Shown: positions 26,659-35,528, counted from the stretch's first letter. The stretch: 64,000 nucleotides of DNA from Paracoccus shandongensis (GCF_017315735.1 NZ_JAFLRK010000011.1:1-64000); one strand, 5' to 3'. Made by a program: numbers and translations. The notes: generated by a model from the sequence alone, not told the origin.

Positions 26659-27371
26659 CTGTCCTTCGCGCCCTGACGCTGGCCTGGCTGGATCTGCTGC
26701 GCCCGCGCATTCTGCGGCTGGCGCTGATGGGCGTGGGGCTGACGATCCTGCTGTTCGTCCTGCTGCAAGCGGCGGTGTTCTGGGCCGTGCGCAGCTTCGT
26801 GCCGGGCGGCTTTTCCTTGCCCTGGATCGGCACGCTGGATGTCGGATCGGTCCTGTCCTGGGGATCGCTGGCGCTGTTCCCGCTGATGGGGTTCTTCCTG
26901 ATGGCCCCGGTCGCCGCAGGCTTTGCCGGGCTGTTCGCCGAACAGGTGGCCGACGCGGTCGAGGAGATCCATTACCCCGCCCTGCGCGGCAAGTCGCTGG
27001 ATTTCTGGGACGGGCTGCTGGAATCGCTGGCGGTCGTTGCGGCGGTTCTGGTCGTGGCGGTGCTGTCGCTGGTGCTGACGCCTTTCCTGGGGCCGGTGGC
27101 GCCCCTGCTGCTGTTCGGCGCGAACGGCTGGCTGCTGGGGCGAGAGTTCTTCCAGATGGCCGCGCGCCGTCACATGGACGAACCGCAGGCCACCGCCCTG
27201 CGCCGCGCGAACAGTGCGCGCGTGACGCTGGCCGGGGTGCTGGTCGCGGTGGCGCTGGTCGTTCCGGTCGTGAACATCGCGGTGCCGCTGCTGGCGGCAG
27301 CGGCCTTCACGCATCTGTTCCACGGGGTCAGCGGATCAGCCGGTCCAGGTTCGCGATATCCGCGCGGGTGA
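26655..27371 (+). CDS. EI24 domain membrane protein (CysZ-like)
   Basis: A 238-residue membrane protein with at least four hydrophobic segments (about residues 23-48, 65-95, 123-160 and 195-220), matching the EI24/CysZ family. CysZ itself is a sulfate permease, but no cysteine genes are nearby and most bacterial EI24 proteins are uncharacterised. It is coupled to the nitroreductase by a 4-bp overlap. Its last 44 bases overlap the DUF1467 gene on the other strand, so the C-terminal tail (after FHGV) may be poorly conserved. Confidence 0.82.
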   Translation: MTVLRALTLAWLDLLRPRILRLALMGVGLTILLFVLLQAAVFWAVRSFVPGGFSLPWIGTLDVGSVLSWGSLALFPLMGFFLMAPVAAGFAGLFAEQVADAVEEIHYPALRGKSLDFWDGLLESLAVVAAVLVVAVLSLVLTPFLGPVAPLLLFGANGWLLGREFFQMAARRHMDEPQATALRRANSARVTLAGVLVAVALVVPVVNIAVPLLAAAAFTHLFHGVSGSAGPGSRYPRG

Positions 27372-27597
27372 CGAAGCCGCCCAGGATGACAAAGGCGATG
27401 GCGGCCCAGATCACCGCCGTGATGGCCGTGGTCCAGATCAGCTTGCGCTTCAGCCGCAGGTCGGCGGGCGCGCCGGCGGGGGTGCCGGGCACGATCTCTC
27501 CGGCGTCCTGCTGGCTGCGCTGGCCGATCATCACCACGATGAACAGGGTCAGGAACCACAGCACGGCGAACAGGACGATGCCTCCGGTCAGGTTCAT
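27328..27597 (-). CDS. DUF1467 family membrane protein
   Basis: An 89-residue protein with two hydrophobic helices (about residues 4-24 and 52-74) joined by a polar loop (GQRSQQDAGEIVPGTPAGAP), the DUF1467 pattern of alphaproteobacteria. The function is unknown. Its ATG overlaps the mce stop by one base (TGATG at 27595-27599), so the two are co-translated. The pairing of DUF1467 with methylmalonyl-CoA epimerase is familiar in this order. Confidence 0.85.
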   Translation of the reverse strand: MNLTGGIVLFAVLWFLTLFIVVMIGQRSQQDAGEIVPGTPAGAPADLRLKRKLIWTTAITAVIWAAIAFVILGGFVTRADIANLDRLIR

Positions 27598-28004
27598 CAG
27601 ACCTGCTCCAGCTCGATCAGGCAGCCGTTGAAGTCCTTGGGATGCAGGAACAGCACCGGCTTGCCATGCGCGCCGATCTTGGGCTCGCCATTGCCCAGGA
27701 CGCGCGCGCCTTCGGATTTCAGCCGGTCGCGGGCGGCCAGGATGTCGTCCACCTCGAAGCACATGTGATGGATCCCGCCCGCCGGGTTCTTGTCCAAAAA
27801 CCCTTTGATCGGGCTGTCTTCGCCCAAGGGATAAAGCAGTTCGATCTTGGTGTTGGGCAGTTCGATGAAGACCACGGTGACGCCGTGGTCGGGCTCGTCC
27901 TGAGGCGCGCCCACGCGCGCGCCCAGAGTGTCGGCATATTGCGCCGAGGCTGCGGCTAGGTCGGGAACCGCGATGGCGACGTGATTGAGGCGTCCGATCA
28001 TCAT
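27597..28004 (-). CDS. mce: Methylmalonyl-CoA epimerase
   Basis: A 135-residue glyoxalase-fold enzyme that interconverts (R)- and (S)-methylmalonyl-CoA, and probably ethylmalonyl-CoA, in propionate use and the ethylmalonyl-CoA pathway. Metal-ligand positions are visible: His in RLNHVAIAV, Glu in ELPNTKIELLYP, His in GIHHMCFEVDD and Glu in GCLIELEQV. Two Met codons start the frame; either could be used. It is first in an mce-DUF1467 pair. Confidence 0.94.
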   Translation of the reverse strand: MMIGRLNHVAIAVPDLAAASAQYADTLGARVGAPQDEPDHGVTVVFIELPNTKIELLYPLGEDSPIKGFLDKNPAGGIHHMCFEVDDILAARDRLKSEGARVLGNGEPKIGAHGKPVLFLHPKDFNGCLIELEQV

Positions 28005-28066
28005 TTCCTCCGTTTTCCACGCTTCTAGGGCCTTCGGGCAGGCGGCGAAAGGAAAACCCGGCGTTG

Positions 28067-28081
28067 TTAACCGCTTCTTAG
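28067..28081 (+). promoter_or_regulatory. CtrA-type site upstream of the response regulator (one mismatch)
   Basis: TTAA (28067-28070), seven bases, TTAG (28078-28081) matches TTAA-N7-TTAA but for the last base. The edge is 46 bp before the response regulator ATG. The first 14 bases match the site at 15772 except for one position. Confidence 0.5.
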
Positions 28082-28127
28082 CGAATCAGCCGCTAACTGG
28101 ACCGGCGACATTGGTAGGGACACTGAC

Positions 28128-28862
28128 ATGCAGAACGACATCGCGTCCGACGTGGTCGGGGCTTTGCCCATGTGGCGGGCCTCTTCGCCGAACCGCCCAA
28201 TGGCCGGGCTGACCGTGCTGGTGGTCGAAGATTCGCGCTTCGCCAGCGAGGCGGTGCGGCTGCTCTGCCTGCGCTCGGGCGCGCGGATCCGGCGGGCCGA
28301 TTGCCTGCGGTCGGCAGCGCGGCACCTGCAAACCTATCGCCCGGCGGTGGTGATCGTCGATCTGGGCCTGCCCGACGGCGATGGCGCGGGGCTGATCCGC
28401 CAGATCGCCGCGACGGAACCGCGCGTGCCGGTGCTGCTGGGCATCTCGGGCAATCCGGACCTGGGGGATGTGGCGCTGGCGGCGGGGGCGGACGGCTTTC
28501 TGGCCAAGCCCATCGAAAGCCTGGCGGTCTTCCAGCAGACGATCCTGGCGGCCCTGCCGGTCGAGGCGCGGGGCCACGGCTTGCGCATCCTGCCGGACGA
28601 GGTGATCCAGCCCGACCCCTCGGGCCTGCGCGACGACCTGGCCCATGTGGCCGAGATCCTGGCCAGCGCCCAGGACACCACGGCGGTCGATTACATCGCG
28701 CATTTCCTGGCGGGCATCGCCCGGTCGGCCCATGACCCGGTGCTGGAGGCCGCCGCCACGGCCCTGCAGCGCGACCGCGAGGCAGGCCATGCCCTGGCCA
28801 GCGACCTGGCGCGGATCAGCGGGCTGGTGCAGGAACGCCTGTCCAGGGTCGCAAGCCTCTAG
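28128..28862 (+). CDS. Response regulator with receiver and Hpt-like C-terminus
   Basis: A 244-residue protein. The receiver domain (about 27-145) has the acidic pair Glu34-Asp35 (VVEDSR), phosphoacceptor Asp78 (VIVDLGLPDGDG) and Lys127 (FLAKP). No DNA-binding or GGDEF domain follows. The C-terminal helical region holds AHFLAGIARSAHDP with His192, which resembles the Hpt motif AHxLKG but has Ala in place of Lys. It may be a phosphate sink or a relay protein; this is inference. AGGGA precedes the ATG. A near-perfect CtrA site lies upstream. Its stop shares CTAG with the convergent GNAT gene. Confidence 0.85.
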   Translation: MQNDIASDVVGALPMWRASSPNRPMAGLTVLVVEDSRFASEAVRLLCLRSGARIRRADCLRSAARHLQTYRPAVVIVDLGLPDGDGAGLIRQIAATEPRVPVLLGISGNPDLGDVALAAGADGFLAKPIESLAVFQQTILAALPVEARGHGLRILPDEVIQPDPSGLRDDLAHVAEILASAQDTTAVDYIAHFLAGIARSAHDPVLEAAATALQRDREAGHALASDLARISGLVQERLSRVASL

Positions 28863-29557
28863 GCCGCGCCGCGCCCCGGCAGCGCCTTGGCGGTCAGGCC
28901 CGACAGGCTTTGACGCTGCCCGCCGGCCGCATCGAAGTTCGCATCATCCAGCCAGGCGGCATGGGCCGGCGCCAAGGCCCGCCAATCCGCATCGGTGATC
29001 GAGAACCAGGCCGAATCGCGGTTCTCGCCCTTGACGATCATGTGGTTGCGGAACGTGCCCTCGTGGGTGAAGCCCAGCCGAAGGGCCGCCCGCCGCGACG
29101 GGGTGTTCAACGCGTTGCATTTCCATTCCACCCGGCGATAGCCGTTATGGAAAGCCCAGCCGATCATCGCCATCAGCGCCGCGCTGGCCGTCCGCGTCCG
29201 CTGCAAGGATAGCGTCAGCAGGATATGCCCGATCTCGATCACGCCATTGGCGGTGTCGATCCGCAGGAAGGCGGCATGGCCCGCCGCCCGCCCCGTCCCG
29301 GGATCAAGGATCGCCAGGAAAAAGGGATCGGTCGAGGCCTCGGCCCGCGCCATCCAGGCGCGGTGGTCGTTTCGGGACAGGAAGGGGCCATAAGGCATAT
29401 ACGTCCACAGCGCGTCATGCCCTGCCTGCGCGTCGAACAGGTCCGCGGCGTGCCGGTCCGCCGACAAGGGTTGCAGGATGTCGCTGCGCAGGGGCTGCGC
29501 CGCCGGATGCGGGGGCGGCACGAAATCCGCCAGCGGCATGTGGTTCCCGACCTGCAT
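28859..29557 (-). CDS. GNAT family N-acetyltransferase (RimJ/RimL-like)
   Basis: A 232-residue acetyltransferase. YMPYGPF near residue 53, IEIGHILLTLSLQRTRTASAAL (acetyl-CoA loop region, near 127-148) and RRVEWKCNALNTPSRRAALRLGFTHEG-type sequence near 160-186 match the subgroup that modifies proteins or small amines. GGAGG lies upstream of the ATG. The substrate is unknown. It is convergent with the response regulator and 18 bp downstream of the DUF1501 gene. Confidence 0.87.
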   Translation of the reverse strand: MQVGNHMPLADFVPPPHPAAQPLRSDILQPLSADRHAADLFDAQAGHDALWTYMPYGPFLSRNDHRAWMARAEASTDPFFLAILDPGTGRAAGHAAFLRIDTANGVIEIGHILLTLSLQRTRTASAALMAMIGWAFHNGYRRVEWKCNALNTPSRRAALRLGFTHEGTFRNHMIVKGENRDSAWFSITDADWRALAPAHAAWLDDANFDAAGGQRQSLSGLTAKALPGRGAA

Positions 29558-29575
29558 TCCGCGCCTCCTGTCCGA

Positions 29576-30754
29576 TCACGCCAGAATGCGCGGATTGTCC
29601 CCCATGTCGAGGCCGGGAAAGACGCTGCGTTCCAGCACGTCGGGGGCGATGCCGAACAGGTCGCGCAGGGACCAGGCGGCATAGGCGCGGATGTCGCGCA
29701 GGGGCATCAGGTCGCGCCCGGCGTAAAGGTCGCTCTCGGCCAGGCCCGGCCAGTCGCCCAGGGCGCGCCCGCCCCGGATGTTGCCGCCCGCCACCAGCAG
29801 CGCCCCGCCGGTGCCGTGGTCGGTGCCGCCCGTGCCGTTTTCGCGCACGGTGCGGCCGAACTCGGTCATCGCCAGCACGGTTGTCCGCGACCAGTTCGCC
29901 CCCAGGTCGGCGCGCAGGGTCAGGATCGCGGTGCCCAACCGTTGCAAGGCGCGGCCAATGACCTGCGGCTGGCGGGCATGGCTGTCCCAGCCAGAAATGG
30001 AAAAAGTGGCGATCCGCGTCTCGCCGTTCAGGCGGTCGGCGGCGAAGCGCGCCAGGGCCTGCGCGTCGCGGGTCGGGCCCGCCTCGGTCTCGATGGTGGC
30101 AAGGCCGTCGTTGATGATGTCCACCGCCTGTTCGCCCGCCGGACGGAACAGCGGATCGTCGTGCCAGACATGGGTCAGCAGGCGCTGGCCCTGCGCCGAC
30201 AGGCGGAACCGCGTCTGCGGCGCCCAGCTTTTGGCAGGCGCCGCACCGTCCAGGATGCGCATGTCATCGAGGCCCACCGAATAGGCGGTTTCCGACTGCA
30301 CGCCCGGCATGGCCTGCAGCAGGCGGTTCAGCCAGCCGTCGCGCTGCTGCATCGCCTCGACATCGGTGCCGGTCCCGGCCTCAAGCACGTCCTGGCCGTC
30401 GAAATGGCTGCGCTTGTCGCGATAAGGGGTGGACACGGCGGGCGCAAAGCCCAGCTCGCCCGCGCGCCACAAGGGCATCAGGTCCGCCAGCGCGGGATGC
30501 AGCGCGAAGAACCCGTCCAGATCCTGGGCCCCGCCCTGGGGTCCGACCGACAGCGTCTTGCGCAAGGTCCGCAGGGCCGGGTCGCCATGGGGCTGGAACA
30601 CGTCCAGCCCATCCATCGCGCCGCGCAGGATGATGACGACCAGCCGGTTCTCGCCCGGGGCGCTGGCGAAGGCGATCGCGGACAGCAGCGGATGGGCGGC
30701 GGCCGAACAGCCGATCAGGGCGCTGGATTTCAGGAACAGGCGGCGGGACAGCAT
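29576..30754 (-). CDS. DUF1501 family protein, Tat-exported
   Basis: A 392-residue protein. Its N-terminus carries a twin-arginine signal (SRRLFLKSSALIGCSAAAH), so it should be folded before export. The body matches DUF1501 (alkaline-phosphatase-like fold): RLVVIILRGAMDGLD near residue 37, SHFDGQDVLEAGTG near 125, DHGTGGALLVAGG near 330. The function is unknown. It follows the DUF1800 gene by 4 bp; this pair recurs in many Gram-negative genomes, suggesting one complex or pathway at the cell surface. Confidence 0.88.
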   Translation of the reverse strand: MLSRRLFLKSSALIGCSAAAHPLLSAIAFASAPGENRLVVIILRGAMDGLDVFQPHGDPALRTLRKTLSVGPQGGAQDLDGFFALHPALADLMPLWRAGELGFAPAVSTPYRDKRSHFDGQDVLEAGTGTDVEAMQQRDGWLNRLLQAMPGVQSETAYSVGLDDMRILDGAAPAKSWAPQTRFRLSAQGQRLLTHVWHDDPLFRPAGEQAVDIINDGLATIETEAGPTRDAQALARFAADRLNGETRIATFSISGWDSHARQPQVIGRALQRLGTAILTLRADLGANWSRTTVLAMTEFGRTVRENGTGGTDHGTGGALLVAGGNIRGGRALGDWPGLAESDLYAGRDLMPLRDIRAYAAWSLRDLFGIAPDVLERSVFPGLDMGDNPRILA

Positions 30755-30758
30755 GGCG

Positions 30759-32108
30759 TCATCTCCGGTTGAAATCGGGCGAGGCCAGGATCACGGCCAT
30801 CCCCTCGGCCGGGCTTTCGGCCTTGGGCACCGCCCAGCGAAGCGCCTCGGACGCGCTGTCGCCAAGGGCTGTCTGCAGGAAGGCGCGGGGGTCGGGCTGG
30901 TCCGGCAGCAGCCTGGGCAGCATCCGCATGGCCCAGTCGATGCGCCCCGCCAGCCCCTGCGCGGTGGCCCAGGCGTCCGCATCCTCGGGCCAGCCGTCGG
31001 GGCCGCGCGGCATGCCCCAGCGTTGCCCCATCGCGGCCATGCCGCCCATCAGCAGGTTTCTGAAGGCGCGTTCCTCCAGCGCCATGATGTCCCCGTGCGA
31101 GAAACCGCAGCCGCGCAGCGCCGCCACGATATAATCGAAGGGCTGGCGGACCTTATGGCGGAAACAGTCGCGCAGTTCCGGCGCCTCGGCCAGCACCAGA
31201 TAGAGCGCCGGCAGGTCGCCGCCGCTGCCGCGAAAGGCCCGGGCCAGCCGCCGGACCAGGCTGTCGGGGGGATCGTCGGACACGAAATGCACCGCCAGCT
31301 TGCGCGCAATGTGGCGCGCGGTCGCGTCATGGGCGGCCAGATCGGCGATGACCTCGCGGACCACGCCCCGCCCCTCGCCCCGCCTGTAGGTCTTGCCCAG
31401 CACCGCGAAGGGACCGGGTTCCGCCCAGTTCGGGTTGAAGCTGCTGGCCGCGTCGCGGTTGGCGCGGAAGGTCAGCCCGGTCAGCAACAGCGCCAGCTGG
31501 CGCACGTCGCGCTGGTCATAGCCCGATCCGGCGCCCAGGCTGTGCAGCTCGATCATCTCGCGGGCGAGGTTCTCGTTAACGCCGCGCCCGGCCCTTCCCG
31601 CGCGGGACTTGGGCCCGACCGAGACCGCCTGGTCCAGATAGGTGATCATCCGGGGATGCGTTTCGGCGGCGAACATCAGGTCCGCGAAGCGCCCGCCGAC
31701 ATGGGGCCGGATCGCCTCGTCCACGAAGGCCGCAGCGGTGACCGCGTCAAAGACGCTGCCATTCGTCACGGTGAAATGGTCGGCCCAGAACTGCACCAGC
31801 CGCTCGCCAAAGCCGCCCACGTCGCCCACCGCGCGGGCCATCCGGATGCGGGGCGCGCGCAGGCCGATGTCGCGCACCTGGTTGCGCAGTGCCTGTATCT
31901 GCGCGGCCCTGTCCGGCGCGGTCGAACGGTTCAGGTCGGCAAAGCGCGCGCGATGGGGCAGATGGTCCCGGGCCACCGAAAAGGCATCCGCGTCCGGCCC
32001 GGCGGTGCTGATCGAAGCGACCAGCGCCACCGGATCGGCAGGCGGGCTGGACAAGGGCGACAGCCCATAGCCCAGCCGGATCGCGGCAAGTTCGGGATAG
32101 GACAGCAT
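30759..32108 (-). CDS. DUF1800 family protein
   Basis: A 449-residue protein of family DUF1800 (LAAIRLGYGLSPL at the start, FWADHFTV near 117, NENLAREMIELHSLG near 185, and KLAVHFVSDDPP near 270). The ATG at 32108 has GGGGG in front and was preferred over a GTG 8 codons upstream. No clear signal peptide is seen. It is the first gene of the DUF1800-DUF1501 pair. The function is unknown. Confidence 0.87.
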   Translation of the reverse strand: MLSYPELAAIRLGYGLSPLSSPPADPVALVASISTAGPDADAFSVARDHLPHRARFADLNRSTAPDRAAQIQALRNQVRDIGLRAPRIRMARAVGDVGGFGERLVQFWADHFTVTNGSVFDAVTAAAFVDEAIRPHVGGRFADLMFAAETHPRMITYLDQAVSVGPKSRAGRAGRGVNENLAREMIELHSLGAGSGYDQRDVRQLALLLTGLTFRANRDAASSFNPNWAEPGPFAVLGKTYRRGEGRGVVREVIADLAAHDATARHIARKLAVHFVSDDPPDSLVRRLARAFRGSGGDLPALYLVLAEAPELRDCFRHKVRQPFDYIVAALRGCGFSHGDIMALEERAFRNLLMGGMAAMGQRWGMPRGPDGWPEDADAWATAQGLAGRIDWAMRMLPRLLPDQPDPRAFLQTALGDSASEALRWAVPKAESPAEGMAVILASPDFNRR

Positions 32109-32168
32109 CCACGGCCCCCGGTTGAAAGTCACGCCGCAAGGCTAGGCAACCGGGGTGGGAATGTCAGA

Positions 32169-33944
32169 TCACTCTTTCGGCAGGACGCGCAGGCGCAACT
32201 CGCGCAGCTGTTCGTTGGTGGGTTCCGACGGGGCGCCCATCATCAGATCCTCGGCCCGCTGGTTCATCGGGAACATGATGACCTGGCGGATGTTCACCTC
32301 GTCCGCCAGCAGCATCACGATCCGGTCGATGCCCGCCGCGCAGCCTCCGTGCGGCGGCGCGCCATAGCGGAATGCCTTGACCATGCCGCCGAACCGCTTT
32401 TCAACCTCGGACGCCGGATAGCCCGCGAGTTCAAAGGCCTTGAACATGATTTCCGGCTTGTGATTGCGGATCGCGCCCGAAATCAGCTCATAGCCGTTGC
32501 AGGCGAGGTCGTACTGGTAGCCCTTGACCTGCAAGGGGTGGCCGTTCAGCGCCTCCAAGCCCCCCTGCGGCATCGAGAACGGGTTGTGGCTGAAGTCGAT
32601 CCTGCCGTCGTCGGTTTTTTCATACATGGGAAAATCGATGATCCAGGCGAACTTGAACTGGTTTTCCTGGGTCAGGCCCAGTTCGCGGCCGATCTCGTTG
32701 CGGGCGCGGCCCGCGACGGCCTCGAACTGCTCGGGGCGGCCACCCAGGAAGAAGACGGCATCGCCCTCGCCCAGGCCAAGCTGGATGCGGATAGCTTCGG
32801 TTTTCTCAGGGCCAAGGGCCTTGGCGATGGGACCGGCGGCCTCGGTGGACCCATCCTCGGCCTTGCGCCAGAAGATATACCCCATGCCCGGCAGCCCCTC
32901 GCGCTGCGCGAAGGCGTTCATGCGGTCGGCGAACTTGCGCGACCCGCCAGTAGGCGCGGGGATGGCGCGGACCTCGGTGCCCTCCTGCTCCAAGAGCTTG
33001 GCGAAGATGCCGAAACCGGACCCGCAGAAATGGTCGCTGACCACCTGCATCTCGATCGGGTTGCGCAGGTCGGGCTTGTCCGACCCGTATTTCAGCAGCG
33101 CCTCGGCATAGGGGATGCGCGGCCAGTCGGCATCGACCGGGCGGCCGCCCCCGAACTCCTCGAACAGGCCCTGGATGACGGGCTGGATGGCGGCGAACAC
33201 ATCCTCCTGCTCGACGAACGACATCTCCAGGTCAAGCTGGTAGAAGTCGGTCGGGCTGCGGTCGGCGCGCGGATCCTCGTCGCGGAAGCAGGGGGCGATC
33301 TGGAAATAGCGGTCGAAGCCCGCGACCATGATCAGCTGCTTGAACTGCTGGGGGGCCTGCGGCAGGGCATAGAACTTGCCCGGATGCAGGCGCGAGGGGA
33401 CCAGGAAGTCGCGCGCGCCTTCGGGGCTGGACGCGGTGATGATCGGCGTCTGGAACTCGGTAAAGCCCTGATCCCACATGCGGTTGCGGATCGAGCGGAT
33501 CACCTTGGACCGCAGCATGATGTTGTTGTGCAGCGACTCGCGCCGCAGGTCCAGGAAGCGATAGGCGAGGCGCGTTTCCTCGGGGTATTCCTGGTCGCCG
33601 AAGACCGGCAGGGGCAGTTCGTCCGCCGGTCCCAGAACCTCCAGGTCGGTGGCATAGACCTCGATCTCGCCCGTGGGCAGCTTCGCGTTCACCAGCGCGG
33701 CGTCGCGCAGCTTCACGCGGCCGTCGATGCGGATCACGGTTTCCGCGCGCAGCTTGTCCATCGCGGCGAAGGCCGGGCTGTCGCTGTCGGCCAGCACCTG
33801 CGTCATGCCGTAATGGTCGCGCAGATCGACGAACAGCACGCCGCCATGATCGCGGACCCGGTGGACCCAACCCGACAGGCGGACGGTTTCCCCGGCATGG
33901 GCGGCGGTCAGGTCGCCACAGGTATGGCTGCGATAGGCGTGCAT
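32169..33944 (-). CDS. aspS: Aspartate--tRNA(Asp/Asn) ligase
   Basis: A 591-residue bacterial-type class II synthetase. The N-terminal OB fold ([22 protein letters not shown] near residue 22) is followed by motif 2 ([24 protein letters not shown] region near 220), the bacterial GAD insertion and motif 3 ([13 protein letters not shown] near 540). Many alphaproteobacterial AspRS are non-discriminating and also charge tRNA-Asn; I cannot tell from this window. It is followed by no close gene on the strand except DUF1800, 37 bp downstream. Confidence 0.97.
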   Translation of the reverse strand: MHAYRSHTCGDLTAAHAGETVRLSGWVHRVRDHGGVLFVDLRDHYGMTQVLADSDSPAFAAMDKLRAETVIRIDGRVKLRDAALVNAKLPTGEIEVYATDLEVLGPADELPLPVFGDQEYPEETRLAYRFLDLRRESLHNNIMLRSKVIRSIRNRMWDQGFTEFQTPIITASSPEGARDFLVPSRLHPGKFYALPQAPQQFKQLIMVAGFDRYFQIAPCFRDEDPRADRSPTDFYQLDLEMSFVEQEDVFAAIQPVIQGLFEEFGGGRPVDADWPRIPYAEALLKYGSDKPDLRNPIEMQVVSDHFCGSGFGIFAKLLEQEGTEVRAIPAPTGGSRKFADRMNAFAQREGLPGMGYIFWRKAEDGSTEAAGPIAKALGPEKTEAIRIQLGLGEGDAVFFLGGRPEQFEAVAGRARNEIGRELGLTQENQFKFAWIIDFPMYEKTDDGRIDFSHNPFSMPQGGLEALNGHPLQVKGYQYDLACNGYELISGAIRNHKPEIMFKAFELAGYPASEVEKRFGGMVKAFRYGAPPHGGCAAGIDRIVMLLADEVNIRQVIMFPMNQRAEDLMMGAPSEPTNEQLRELRLRVLPKE

Positions 33945-33962
33945 GGTCGGTCCCCGAATAAT

Positions 33963-33991
33963 CCGCCCCGCATCAAGCGCGGCAGGGGCGG
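33963..33991 (-). terminator. Hairpin between the CPBP gene and aspS
   Basis: CCGCCCC (33963-33969) and GGGGCGG (33985-33991) form a 7-bp stem with a 15-nt loop, 13 bp after the CPBP gene stop. On the minus strand ATTATT follows, a short U-rich end. Confidence 0.4.
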
Positions 33992-34004
33992 GAAGTCAAC
34001 CGGC

Positions 34005-34661
34005 TTAGAACGGGCGCACCACGTTGCCGCTGTAGAAATAGACGCCCATGCCCACGGTGAACAGGATGTTGCCCGCAACCGCGTGCAGCAGCCAGGCGGC
34101 GGGAAAGCCGTGGCGCAGATAGGCGCGCGCGAAGATCCAGCCGCCCACGAAGGTCATGGCCGCCACGACCGGCGACCAGTACATCAGATGCGCAAAGGAA
34201 AAGACCGCCGCGTTGACGGCGATGGCCCCCTGCCCCGCCGGCAGCAGCGCGCCGTAGCGGTGGAAGAACAGCGGGCGGAAGATCAGTTCCTGCGGCAGCG
34301 CGGACAGCAGCGGGTAAAAGACCCAGATCAGCGGCAGCATCCCCGACCGCAGCATGGTGAACAGGCGTTCGGGATGGGTGAAGTAAAGGATCACCACCCC
34401 CGCCAGCAGGGTGACGACAGACAGGGCCAGGACTTCCAGCCAGGGCAGCCTGCTCCACCCCCGGACAAGCGAGCGGAAGCCGAAGCCGCCGGTGCGCCAC
34501 AGCAGCAGCAGGCCCGCGACGGAAAACACCGCCAGCGCCTCGAACAGCAGGCGGCCCGGCATGAACAGCGCAATGGCCAGCGGCGCCCCGAGATAGAGCG
34601 CCGCGAACTCGATCCCCAGCCAGAGGCGGGATCCTACCGTGTCAGGCGTGTCTGCAGCCAT
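34005..34661 (-). CDS. CPBP family intramembrane metalloprotease
   Basis: A 218-residue protein with about six to seven hydrophobic segments. The CPBP (Abi/CAAX protease-like) motifs are in the second half: PQELIFRPLFF near residue 123, where the usual Glu-Glu is Gln-Glu, FSFAHLMYW near 154 with the conserved His, and LLHAVAGNIL near 193 with the His/Asn pair. The substrate is unknown. Its start overlaps the end of the GH25 gene by 28 bp, so the two are probably co-translated. Confidence 0.82.
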   Translation of the reverse strand: MAADTPDTVGSRLWLGIEFAALYLGAPLAIALFMPGRLLFEALAVFSVAGLLLLWRTGGFGFRSLVRGWSRLPWLEVLALSVVTLLAGVVILYFTHPERLFTMLRSGMLPLIWVFYPLLSALPQELIFRPLFFHRYGALLPAGQGAIAVNAAVFSFAHLMYWSPVVAAMTFVGGWIFARAYLRHGFPAAWLLHAVAGNILFTVGMGVYFYSGNVVRPF

Positions 34662-35425
34662 CGCACCCAATCCGCGCGGGTTCCGGCGAATGCGTTGAGG
34701 TCGGTGTTGCCCCGGATGCCCGGAACGATGCCGGTCCCGGTATATTGCCAGAAGGCCCACCGCTGCCCCGGATAACGCTCGCTCGGGTGACCGGCGGTCG
34801 AGCGCAGCCAGAATTCCGCGCGCATGTCGCCCAGGCGGTTGTCGCGATAGAAATCGACCGTCGTGTAGATGATCGGCCGCTGCCCGTAATGCCGCCCCAC
34901 GATGTCCATGAAGATCGAGGCCTGCTGCTTGATCTCCTGCGGCGAGGGCCGATAGGGGCAGGTCTGCGAATGGGTCCATTCCAGGTCGATGACCGGCGGC
35001 AAGGATCCGATCTCGCGCGGCACCTGGCGGATGAACCAGGCCGCCTGTTCCGCGCCCGAACGGCAGAAGTAGTAATAGTGATAAGCCCCGCGCGGGATCC
35101 GCGCCGCCGCGGTCTCGCGCCAATAGCGGTGGAAGCTGGGGTCGTAGTGGTCGCCCCCCTCGGTCGCCTTGATGAAGGCGAAGCTGATGCCCGCATTGCG
35201 GACGCGGTTCCAGTCGATGTCGCCCTGCCAGCGCGACACGTCGATGCCGTGGACCGCGTGGCCGTAGGGGTGGCGGCCGCCCCAGTCATGGGGGGCCGAA
35301 TCGCCCAGTTGCGGGTTGGCCCCCGGCCCCGGCGCCGCGCGATAGCCGCCCCGTTCGGGGGTGCGCGCGCAAGCCACCGCCAGCACAAGCATCAGCCCCA
35401 TCAATATCTTGCTGAAATACCGCAT
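34634..35425 (-). CDS. GH25 family lysozyme, lipoprotein
   Basis: A 263-residue muramidase. The N-terminus has a lipobox (LAVAC near residue 19), predicting membrane anchoring in the periplasm. The GH25 domain shows the catalytic acids: HGIDVSRWQGDIDW near residue 62 and PVIDLEW near 150 (the DxE pair), with KATEGG and WQYT strands as well. It should cleave the MurNAc-GlcNAc bond of peptidoglycan. AAGGGGCAGG precedes the ATG at 35425, which was chosen over a start 25 codons upstream. The CPBP protease gene overlaps its end. Confidence 0.92.
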   Translation of the reverse strand: MRYFSKILMGLMLVLAVACARTPERGGYRAAPGPGANPQLGDSAPHDWGGRHPYGHAVHGIDVSRWQGDIDWNRVRNAGISFAFIKATEGGDHYDPSFHRYWRETAAARIPRGAYHYYYFCRSGAEQAAWFIRQVPREIGSLPPVIDLEWTHSQTCPYRPSPQEIKQQASIFMDIVGRHYGQRPIIYTTVDFYRDNRLGDMRAEFWLRSTAGHPSERYPGQRWAFWQYTGTGIVPGIRGNTDLNAFAGTRADWVRWLQTRLTR

Positions 35426-35528
35426 CCTGCCCCTTCGACCTTGCCTTGGCGCTTGCCGCGCCGTTTTGGCGCTTATCGCAAGGTCGTGAGGGAAAGTCAC
35501 CGGGCCGTGACGGTCACGAGTGCGTCAG

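Noticed and set aside
30429-34775. 1448-residue plus-strand frame opposite DUF1501, DUF1800, aspS and the CPBP gene
   Set aside because: It spans four well-supported minus-strand genes and their gaps, and its composition is that of an antisense GC frame.
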